Shown piece after piece: positions 1-5,346 of a stretch of 7,076 nucleotides of DNA. The DNA is from Planctomycetaceae bacterium (GTDB lineage: Bacteria; Planctomycetota; Planctomycetia; Pirellulales; UBA1268), in the NCBI GenBank assembly GCA_002694955.1, contig NZNR01000008.1:1-7076 (forward strand). The letters are read 5' to 3'. The translations under genes were made by a program, and so were the position numbers. The notes under the pieces were generated by a model. The model did no database searches. It worked only from the letters and a program-made list of their open reading frames with translations, and had not been told where the DNA came from. Positions within the stretch are counted from its first letter, which is position 1. Every line of letters starts with the position of its first letter.

Positions 1-756
1 TACTGGGGGAAACGAGGTGTCCACTACCACCAATTCCTGAAAGCTGGTGAAAACACACTCAATTCACTTCTAGCGATCGAACTATTTGAATTGATTCGTC
101 GATCCGGGCACTACGACGCCACCCGCTGGCTCGATCATTATGTCAGCTTTATGCTTACTCCTAAAAAGCACAATGACACCTATGTGGAAGAGTACCACCG
201 GCACTTTTTCACCAACTACGCCTCTGGTCGAAAGCCAATCAATTGTGGCGTACGTGATATTCACATTGGTGGCCTTGTCGCCGTGCCAGCAATTATCGCC
301 GCGATCGGTCCACGACATCCTGATATTCGTGAGATAGTTCAGACTCACGTTTCTCTTACCCATAAAGATCAAGAGGTGCTTAGTGCTGCTGATGTTCTGG
401 TGCGAATACTAGCTAGCGTCAGCCGCGGAGCAGACTTGAGGGAGTCTATTCTGGAAGAAGCTTCTCAGTGGGTGTCGAAGGCAAAGATCGCCCGCTGGAA
501 AGACCACCCTGACCGCGTTGTTGTTGGCGGAATACTCTCGTCAGCTTGCTACATTCCTGATGCATTTCCTGCCGCACTTTTTCTTGCATATAGACATGCC
601 GGCAAGCCAGCAAACGGAATTTGCTCTAATGCACAATGTGGTGGCGACTCATGCCATCGCGGAAGTGTCGTCGGCTCGCTACTGGCGGCAACATCACCTT
701 TACCCCAAAGTCTCGTTGATGGCCTTGTCGCTACACCACGTATTTATGGCAACTAG
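1..756 (+). CDS. ADP-ribosylglycohydrolase family protein (5' end outside window)
   Basis: The reading frame is open from base 1, so the N-terminus is cut off; 251 residues remain, ending at TAG 754-756. The fragment shows hallmarks of a DraG/ARH-like (PF03747) subfamily: HYHQFLKAGENTLN at fragment residues 8-21, HNDTYVEEYHR at 57-67, HIGG at 88-91, CYIPDAFPAALFLAYRHA at 183-200 and GGDSCHRG at 214-221. Family members hydrolyse ADP-ribosyl bonds on proteins or small molecules, usually with two Mg ions, in the cytoplasm. The N-terminal GD and SDDT-type metal motifs would lie upstream and cannot be seen. The C-terminal motif reads GGDSCHRG rather than the GGDTDT of classical enzymes; I recall this as a subfamily trait, so the true substrate is open. 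The methyltransferase gene begins only 6 bp after the stop, which suggests co-transcription. An internal TTG at 91 is not a credible start because conserved family sequence lies before it. Confidence 0.85.
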   Translation, partial: YWGKRGVHYHQFLKAGENTLNSLLAIELFELIRRSGHYDATRWLDHYVSFMLTPKKHNDTYVEEYHRHFFTNYASGRKPINCGVRDIHIGGLVAVPAIIAAIGPRHPDIREIVQTHVSLTHKDQEVLSAADVLVRILASVSRGADLRESILEEASQWVSKAKIARWKDHPDRVVVGGILSSACYIPDAFPAALFLAYRHAGKPANGICSNAQCGGDSCHRGSVVGSLLAATSPLPQSLVDGLVATPRIYGN

Positions 757-762
757 ACGTTG

Positions 763-1551
763 ATGAAACGAAACAAAATGAAAAACACTTCCCCACAAAC
801 ACCGGGCTCGGCACTCTATGAAACCTCTGGCCTTGTATCTCAGTATTTAGGCTTTCATTACGGTCCACCCGTACTAGAAATCCCAAATTTTCCTGCTGCG
901 TGCATTAGTTTTCTGATGGATTCTATCGAATTCGAATACCGCGAACGCTGCCTTGATGTTGGCTGTGCGGTAGGCAGGTCTTCCTTTGAACTAGCAAAAT
1001 ACTTCGAGCACGTTGACGCCATCGACTATTCATCTGGTTTTATTGATGCAGCGATAAAAATACAGCAAAGCGGCAGGATTGAGTACAGCATTCCAACAGA
1101 GGGTCGACTATCGACTGACTGTCAAATTCTGCTCGAAAGTCTGCTGAGTAGCGACATCGCCAGCCGAGTCAGATTTCAAACTGGCGATGCATGCAATCTT
1201 CCCAGTGAAATGCACAGCTACGATCTGGTCTTCGCGGGCAACTTAATCGACCGGCTCTATCAGCCTCAACTCTTTCTAAACTCAATGTCTCAACGAATAC
1301 GCGTAGGTGGATGGCTAGTCATCACATCTCCCTACACTTGGCTAGAGGATTACACACCTCGGAATTATTGGTTAGGCGGCTACATTGATGACGCTGGGAA
1401 TCCTGTTGACACATTCACTGGATTATCAAGAGCATTACATCCACAATTCAAACTGGGATATCGTGAAAACATTCCATTTGTCATTCGTGAAACTGGCCGC
1501 AAACACCAACACACAATAGCTGAACTAACGGCCTGGAATCGAATTGAATAG
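763..1551 (+). CDS. Putative 4-mercaptohistidine N1-methyltransferase (stand-alone OvoA C-terminal domain; ovothiol biosynthesis)
   Basis: A 262-residue class I SAM-dependent methyltransferase. The SAM-binding motif I is LDVGCAVGRSSFELA (residues 64-78), the acidic motif II residue is D88 (HVDAIDYS), GDACNL lies at 141-146 and YDLVFAGNLIDRLY at 153-166. Strings such as LVSQYLGFHYG (24-34), SPYTWLEDYTPR (189-200), NYWLGG (201-206) and IPFVIRETGRKHQHTIAELTAW (237-258) match my memory of the C-terminal methyltransferase domain of OvoA. That domain transfers a methyl group from SAM to the imidazole nitrogen of 4(5)-mercaptohistidine to give ovothiol A. Here the domain is a separate protein, and the sulfoxide synthase and the PLP-dependent lyase are not in the window. 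A TTG at 760 and an ATG at 778 are alternative starts; I chose ATG 763 because it is the first ATG after the upstream stop, but no Shine-Dalgarno sequence settles it. The 6-bp gap suggests an operon with the preceding gene. Confidence 0.87.
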   Translation: MKRNKMKNTSPQTPGSALYETSGLVSQYLGFHYGPPVLEIPNFPAACISFLMDSIEFEYRERCLDVGCAVGRSSFELAKYFEHVDAIDYSSGFIDAAIKIQQSGRIEYSIPTEGRLSTDCQILLESLLSSDIASRVRFQTGDACNLPSEMHSYDLVFAGNLIDRLYQPQLFLNSMSQRIRVGGWLVITSPYTWLEDYTPRNYWLGGYIDDAGNPVDTFTGLSRALHPQFKLGYRENIPFVIRETGRKHQHTIAELTAWNRIE

Positions 1552-1639
1552 TAGCACCCAGAATTTTAGACTACGCTTCAGATTTCCTTTGCAATGAAAT
1601 CTTTTCAACAGATTCGCAGCCCCCTTATCATCAAATGGT

Positions 1640-1927
1640 ATGCATCATTCACACTCCCCGACTGCAGGTCAGCCAATCCCGCCTGTACCAGAGAGTACGG
1701 GCCAAAACTTTGCCATGCCACCCGTCCCTCGCTCGATTCAAGCGCAGTCCAATGAACCAGTTTTTTCAATTACAACAGAAGCTCAAGATCAGCCAGCCCA
1801 ACCTAAAATCATCATAAAAACAATTGAAACAGGCAGAAAACGATCTGATTTAAAACTCCTGCTATCTATTCTTCTGGTGCTTTTCTTGATTGTATGTGCA
1901 CTCGGAGGAATTGTTTTTCTGTTTTGA
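1640..1927 (+). CDS. Small Pro/Gln-rich protein with a single C-terminal membrane segment
   Basis: A 95-residue open frame from ATG 1640 to TGA 1925-1927. I do not recognise a family. Residues 1-56 are polar and rich in Pro and Gln, as in low-complexity linkers. A basic stretch, GRKRSD at 65-70, precedes a hydrophobic helix at about residues 71-95 (LKLLLSILLVLFLIVCALGG followed by IVFLF) that runs to the C-terminus. This is the layout of a tail-anchored inner-membrane protein with a cytoplasmic N-terminus. It lies 88 bp after the methyltransferase and ends 23 bp before the convergent alcohol dehydrogenase. No Shine-Dalgarno sequence is seen, and an ATG at 1635 opens a competing frame that lacks the membrane segment. 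The coherent basic-plus-hydrophobic end is the main argument that the frame is real. The gene is hypothetical, and its N-terminus could differ. Confidence 0.5.
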   Translation: MHHSHSPTAGQPIPPVPESTGQNFAMPPVPRSIQAQSNEPVFSITTEAQDQPAQPKIIIKTIETGRKRSDLKLLLSILLVLFLIVCALGGIVFLF

Positions 1928-1950
1928 GAAAGCTGCTCAATCAAATGCAT

Positions 1951-3168
1951 TTAATACACTGATTCGAGAACACTTTCTAACTCAACTGACGTGAGCTGCG
2001 CGGGATTTCCCTTCATGCTGTTGCCGCCTGAATGTTTAGCTAACCAAGAAATCCTTTCTCTTCTGAGGCCAAATTCAGAGAGGCGAGTCGGTGTACCAGC
2101 TAACCGACACAGTTCTACAATTCGATCGTTGAGTCGCTGTGCACTTTCCTCGGCAGGCAGCCTTTCACCCCCCAGAGCCTGATCAAGTCCGGCTAGATCT
2201 CGTTTTGCAATCTTCTGATTGACACGCAGTGCAACTGGCAGCATTGCTGCACACGCCAAACCATGAGGAGCACCGCATTCGACTCCGAGCGCGGCTGCAA
2301 CACCATGAGCCATTCCTAGGCCTGAATTCCCAAGCGAAACACCGGAGATGAATGCGGCGTGCGACATTACCGATTGTGCATTGGAATCACATGGATTTTC
2401 AAGGAGACGAGGCAAAGCACTCATCGCCTGCGGAAATGCATCAAGCACCAATGCTTGTGGAACAGCCCACTGAAACCGGCAAATAAATGATTCGATCAAC
2501 TGGGTAATGCAGTCTATTCCAGACGCAGCGATTGTGTCACGACTACACGACCCAATCAGCTCTGGATCAAGGACCACTGCTCGCGGAACCATCAGCGTGT
2601 TCCGAAGACTTTTTTTAAATCTTCGCTTTGGACATGAAAGAACTGCGTTTCGTGTCGCCTCTGCACCAGTGCCTGCAGTTGTTGGTACGGCTAAGAAAGG
2701 TAGTGGTGGATTGACAATTGGAATGCCGCGCCCTACGCCCTCCAGCCGATCGAGAATCATCTCCTCGGCACTTTCTTCGGAGTCCGGTTTCATGTTTGTT
2801 GCAAGAGCTGACAATGCTTTGCCAAAATCGATTGTTGCACCACCACCAACTGCAACAACAACTACGTTCTGTTGATCGACTGGTATATTGCACATTGCTT
2901 TCGCGATCTGCTGCACCGTTGGCTCACCGCAAGACTTCGCTATTTCGTCAAAACCCAATCCATTTTGACGAAACCCGTCTAATAAAACTTCTCTTCCACC
3001 GCATGCATCAAAACTATGATTTCCAACAACGAGCCATATCCGTTTGCCTAGAACAGCTGCAACTCTGCCTACTTCTGCAATCCGCCCATGCCCGAAGCAC
3101 ACAACTGGCGGGACAGTCAGATCATATTTAGCACGACCAATGCCAGAACCTGGACCTAGTGATTTCAT
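1951..3168 (-). CDS. Iron-containing alcohol dehydrogenase family protein
   Basis: A 405-residue protein of normal length for the Fe-ADH/dehydroquinate-synthase-like fold. An N-terminal Rossmann-like NAD(P)-binding half carries VVVVAVGGGATIDFGKA (residues 101-117) and VPTTAGTGAEATRNAVLS (161-178). A C-terminal helical metal-binding half carries IAASGIDCITQLIESF (213-228), GLGMAHGVAAALG (283-295) and APHGLACAAMLP (300-311). By family analogy the metal ligands are D219, H288 and H302. The second usual ligand, His four residues after the Asp, is Gln223 here. Members reduce aldehydes or oxidise alcohols in the cytoplasm, but this family is broad (alcohol, lactaldehyde, hydroxybutyrate and maleylacetate substrates), so the substrate cannot be named. 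The ATG is at 3166-3168 on the minus strand, preceded by a weak AAGG about 10 bases upstream. The gene stands alone, converging with the small membrane protein and diverging from aroA. Confidence 0.92.
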   Translation of the reverse strand: MKSLGPGSGIGRAKYDLTVPPVVCFGHGRIAEVGRVAAVLGKRIWLVVGNHSFDACGGREVLLDGFRQNGLGFDEIAKSCGEPTVQQIAKAMCNIPVDQQNVVVVAVGGGATIDFGKALSALATNMKPDSEESAEEMILDRLEGVGRGIPIVNPPLPFLAVPTTAGTGAEATRNAVLSCPKRRFKKSLRNTLMVPRAVVLDPELIGSCSRDTIAASGIDCITQLIESFICRFQWAVPQALVLDAFPQAMSALPRLLENPCDSNAQSVMSHAAFISGVSLGNSGLGMAHGVAAALGVECGAPHGLACAAMLPVALRVNQKIAKRDLAGLDQALGGERLPAEESAQRLNDRIVELCRLAGTPTRLSEFGLRRERISWLAKHSGGNSMKGNPAQLTSVELESVLESVY

Positions 3169-3297
3169 CAGACAATACCTTACGAATAATAGTGTTGTTT
3201 AATTATTGATAGTGCTCGTTGATCCAACATGGCATACTCTACCTAAGAAATATTTCTCCTGGCAGTCTCCAGATACTTTTCAATCAATGCACTAAAG
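3169..3297. promoter_or_regulatory. Divergent intergenic region between the Fe-ADH gene and aroA
   Basis: This 129-bp AT-rich gap separates two divergently transcribed genes, so it should hold the promoters for both. Elements resembling a -35 box on the plus strand (TTGATA at 3206-3211 and TTGATC at 3219-3224) are not followed at normal spacing by a convincing -10 box. I see no clear operator palindrome, riboswitch or leader peptide. That promoters lie here is inferred from gene orientation, not from a motif. Confidence 0.35.
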
Positions 3298-4614
3298 ATG
3301 TCACGAAATACCCTCCCCGATGAAATCACCATAACACCGGTGGTCAGACCGATCCAAGGCCGCGTCCGCGTGCCTGGATCAAAGAGCATTACAAATCGGG
3401 CCGTGATCTGCGCCGCACTGGCTCGCGGAACAAGTCAGCTAACTGGTGTACTCGACAGTGACGACACACGTACCATGGTTAATGGCCTGAAACACCTTGG
3501 TTTTTATATTGATACAGATTGGGGCAACCAGACACTGTCTATTAACGGTTCAGGAGGCGTGATTCCAGAATCTCGGGCTTCAATTGATTGCCAGGCAAGC
3601 GGAACAACAATGCGTTTCCTTACGTCTCTAGTTTGCCTTGGAAAAGGGCACTATGTTCTTGACGGGACCCCTCGCATGCGGCAACGGCCGATTGGTGATC
3701 TTTTATCATCTCTTCGAACACTTGGTGTCGAGGCAAATGCAGAAAGTGAAGGAAATTACCCACCTGTGACTATCCGTAGTACGGGAGTGCATAACAATCA
3801 TGTGAGTATCCAGAGCACAACGAGCAGTCAATTTGCAAGCGGGCTTGCCTTGGCTGCGCCGTGTATGCCGAAGGGTCTTTCCCTTGATCTTACGGGCACA
3901 CTTGTCTCAACTCCATATCTTGATATGACTCGCACTATCATTGAATCCTTCGGTGGCACATGTGATCTTCTTGACGATCGCCGGTGGCATATTCCCCCTT
4001 CGGGTTACGTATCACAAAATTATGAAATTGAGCCTGATGCATCTGCAGCCAGCTACTTTGCAGCGGCAGCAGCGATTACACATGGCACAGTCACTCTAGA
4101 GGGACTCAATCGCGAGAGCATGCAAGGTGATATTGAATTTTGTGCAGCACTTGAAGAGATGGGGTGCACCGTTAGATGGTCAAGCAGTAATGGGTCTTGT
4201 CCGTCTGTCACTATACAAGGCAATGATTTAACAGGTATTGACATCGACATGAACGCAATCAGCGATACTGTCATGACACTCGCTGCAGTTGCTCTTTTTG
4301 CCAAAGGACCTACTGTTATTCGAAACGTTGCTCACATACGAGATAAGGAAACTGATCGTATTAGCGACCTCACACGCGAGTTGCAGCGACTTGGGGCTAT
4401 TGTTGATGAGCGTCCTGATGGCCTGACGATACATCCGGCTCCTCTCCGCCCGGCCAGGATACAAACGTACGATGATCACCGCATGGCTATGAGTCTTTCA
4501 CTTGTTGGCCTACGGTCGAAAGGTGTATGCATTACCGACCCAGCATGTGTTCGCAAGACGTTCCCAAACTACTGGAACACATTGGAAGATTTGGTTGAAA
4601 AAAGTAAACAGTAA
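3298..4614 (+). CDS. aroA: 3-phosphoshikimate 1-carboxyvinyltransferase (EPSP synthase)
   Basis: A 438-residue, full-length EPSP synthase, the sixth step of the shikimate pathway, which joins phosphoenolpyruvate and shikimate-3-phosphate in the cytoplasm. Visible active-site motifs in order are PGSKSITNRA (26-35, with K29 and R34), SGTTMRF (101-107, R106), GTPRMRQRPIGDL (123-135), SSQF (176-179), EPDASAASYF (245-254), D323 in ISDTVMT, RDKETDRI (348-355, with E351 and R354), YDDHRMAM (391-398, R395) and CVRKTFPNYW (417-426, K420). These align with the catalytic residues known from the E. coli enzyme, and the spacing is normal, so the gene looks intact and functional. The Gly equivalent to E. 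coli Gly96 is retained (G102), unlike the Ala of the CP4-type class II enzymes. No other aro genes flank it. No Shine-Dalgarno sequence precedes ATG 3298, but the N-terminus fits the family. Confidence 0.98.
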   Translation: MSRNTLPDEITITPVVRPIQGRVRVPGSKSITNRAVICAALARGTSQLTGVLDSDDTRTMVNGLKHLGFYIDTDWGNQTLSINGSGGVIPESRASIDCQASGTTMRFLTSLVCLGKGHYVLDGTPRMRQRPIGDLLSSLRTLGVEANAESEGNYPPVTIRSTGVHNNHVSIQSTTSSQFASGLALAAPCMPKGLSLDLTGTLVSTPYLDMTRTIIESFGGTCDLLDDRRWHIPPSGYVSQNYEIEPDASAASYFAAAAAITHGTVTLEGLNRESMQGDIEFCAALEEMGCTVRWSSSNGSCPSVTIQGNDLTGIDIDMNAISDTVMTLAAVALFAKGPTVIRNVAHIRDKETDRISDLTRELQRLGAIVDERPDGLTIHPAPLRPARIQTYDDHRMAMSLSLVGLRSKGVCITDPACVRKTFPNYWNTLEDLVEKSKQ

Positions 4615-4617
4615 AGC

Positions 4618-4643
4618 CTCTGCCGACCAACCTGATAGCAGAG
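4618..4643. terminator. Weak inverted repeat between convergent aroA and zinc-ribbon gene
   Basis: CTCTGC (4618-4623) pairs with GCAGAG (4638-4643) across a 14-base loop, sitting in the 33-bp gap between two convergent genes. The position suits a bidirectional terminator, but the stem is only 6 bp and there is no T-run on either side, so it is a weak candidate. Confidence 0.22.
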
Positions 4644-4647
4644 CACA

Positions 4648-4929
4648 TCATACCGCCTCTTGGGTAACATCTTCTTCCTGAGACTGGTCACCCTTCAGCG
4701 AGTTGCCAACGGCTTTATTAGCACGTTCGAGTAACATTTCAATTCGATCTTGCTGGATCTTTCCTACCGCCTGCAAGGCCCCCTCATCTTCTTCAAGAGT
4801 TTCATCAGTTGCTCGAAACCCTCCACCACAATGCTGGCAATAAACACGTTGACCGAGCAAACGAACACCTATCCGCAACATCCTGCCACATACAGGACAT
4901 CCTTGATGGTAATAAACAGAATCGCTCAT
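4648..4929 (-). CDS. Small zinc-ribbon protein
   Basis: A 93-residue protein with two Cys pairs, C11-P-V-C14 and C31-Q-H-C34, separated by 16 residues within CPVCGRMLRIGVRLLGQRVY (11-30). This is a zinc-ribbon knuckle fold that most likely binds one structural Zn. The remainder (about 39-93) is acidic and Gln/Glu-rich with helical character (ETLEEDEGALQ, then QDRIEMLLERANKAVG), so it may form a helix or coiled coil for protein contacts. Such CPxCG...CxHCGG modules are frequent in planctomycete proteins, either alone or fused to larger proteins; that statement is from memory. No catalytic residues are evident, so a DNA/RNA-binding or adaptor role is possible but unproven. It is a single-gene unit convergent with aroA. 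The start is well supported by an AGGAGG ribosome-binding site. Confidence 0.8.
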   Translation of the reverse strand: MSDSVYYHQGCPVCGRMLRIGVRLLGQRVYCQHCGGGFRATDETLEEDEGALQAVGKIQQDRIEMLLERANKAVGNSLKGDQSQEEDVTQEAV

Positions 4930-4936
4930 CGCTCAA

Positions 4937-4942
4937 CCTCCT
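4937..4942 (-). promoter_or_regulatory. Strong ribosome binding site (AGGAGG) of the zinc-ribbon gene
   Basis: On the minus strand AGGAGG is followed by 7 bases and then ATG 4929-4927, which is near-ideal spacing. It fixes the start of the zinc-ribbon gene and stands out because the other genes in the window show little or no Shine-Dalgarno sequence. Confidence 0.8.
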
Positions 4943-5095
4943 GGGGTTCTTTCCAGTTGACCGAACATTGCTATCCTTACGGGGCGGATTCTTTATGCAG
5001 CCCAGTGACTGCAATAGCTCTTCAACGAATCTACATAAACGCCAAAGAAAGCCTTTGCAGCAAAAAATTGAAAACCCAATCCCCAGAATTTTAGA

Positions 5096-5125
5096 AGTAT
5101 AAAATTTGCTACTGGATTTTGGCAA
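5096..5125 (-). promoter_or_regulatory. Candidate sigma70-type promoter for the zinc-ribbon gene
   Basis: Read on the minus strand, TTGCCA (5125-5120) is followed after 18 bp by TATACT (5101-5096). Each hexamer matches the sigma70 consensus at five of six positions. Transcription would start near 5089 and leave a leader of about 160 bases before the ATG. No other gene lies between it and the zinc-ribbon gene. Confidence 0.38.
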
Positions 5126-5133
5126 CTCCAAAA
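5117..5133. repeat. Inverted repeat TTTTGG-N5-CCAAAA in the divergent control region
   Basis: TTTTGG (5117-5122) and CCAAAA (5128-5133) are perfect 6-bp arms around CAACT. The repeat covers the -35 element of the candidate minus-strand promoter and a -35-like TTGGCA on the plus strand, which is where a repressor or activator dimer could affect both directions. The arms are short, so chance is possible. Confidence 0.4.
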
Positions 5134-5150
5134 CGTGCGCCGGGTACAAT
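5119..5150 (+). promoter_or_regulatory. Weak candidate promoter for the exported protein/ABC operon
   Basis: TACAAT (5145-5150) is a good -10 box (five of six). The nearest -35-like element is TTGGCA (5119-5124), giving a 20-bp spacer that is longer than usual, so activator help or another -35 would be needed. It points toward the exported-protein gene. Confidence 0.25.
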
Positions 5151-5157
5151 TTGATGA

Positions 5158-5181
5158 TTTCATGCAAAAAACTGCATGAAA
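5158..5181. repeat. Perfect 9-bp inverted repeat (TTTCATGCA / TGCATGAAA)
   Basis: TTTCATGCA (5158-5166) and TGCATGAAA (5173-5181) are exact reverse complements separated by AAAAAC. It begins about 8 bp after the candidate -10 box, so it would either form a hairpin at the very 5' end of the transcript or act as a DNA operator. It is not followed by a T-run on either strand, so it does not look like an intrinsic terminator. It overlaps an upstream ATG at 5176. Confidence 0.6.
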
Positions 5182-5346
5182 AACTACTTGAGTTACGATA
5201 GCAAAAAATCACCCAAGAGATTTTTTCAAAAATACATCCCTAGTGCTAAGCACATACCCATAAATTGGCTAGCGCAACCTGTGGCCCCAAGCCATGGACC
5301 GACAAACTTTATTGTCCCGTCAAAACAAAGACTCCGAATCATTCTC

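Larger units (their letters stand above)
4943..5346. other. Intergenic control region (no confident gene)
   Basis: About 0.4 kb separates the zinc-ribbon gene from the chosen start of the exported-protein gene. It contains the candidate divergent promoters and the two inverted repeats listed separately. Open frames on both strands here give low-complexity, non-family-like translations. The plus frame of the downstream gene is open back to an ATG at 5176, so bases 5176-5346 might encode 57 extra N-terminal residues. No tRNA or known structured RNA was recognised. Confidence 0.45.

Noticed and set aside
82..372. Minus-strand 96-residue open frame inside the ADP-ribosylglycohydrolase gene
   Set aside because: It lies wholly opposite a frame with clear family motifs, and its translation shows no recognisable features.
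1635..1817. 60-residue frame starting at ATG 1635
   Set aside because: It competes with the frame at 1640, which ends in a well-formed basic collar and membrane helix; the 60-residue translation has no such organisation.
1924..1940. TTGAG/CTCAA hairpin between the small membrane protein and the Fe-ADH gene as a terminator
   Set aside because: The stem is only 5 bp with a 7-base loop and no T-run on either strand, too weak to call.
2507..3131. Plus-strand open frames of 122 and 137 codons opposite the Fe-ADH gene
   Set aside because: The Fe-ADH frame is full length with all major motifs; these are antisense shadows with low-complexity translations.
3206..3238. Sigma70 promoter for aroA (TTGATA with CATACT)
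   Set aside because: The spacer would be 21 bp and the -10 box matches only four of six positions.
4053..4479. Two minus-strand 83-residue frames inside aroA
   Set aside because: aroA is intact across this stretch with its catalytic motifs, so the antisense frames are by-products of codon use.
5119..5140. Possible sigma54 promoter (TTGGCA...TGCGC)
   Set aside because: The GG and GC dinucleotides are 14 bases apart instead of the required 10, so the spacing does not fit.
4805..5212. Minus-strand 135-residue Cys/Ser-rich frame overlapping the zinc-ribbon gene, and the plus-strand frames of 97 and 114 residues there
   Set aside because: The zinc-ribbon frame has paired CxxC motifs and a strong ribosome-binding site; the others overlap it, cross the promoter region and show no coherent domain.
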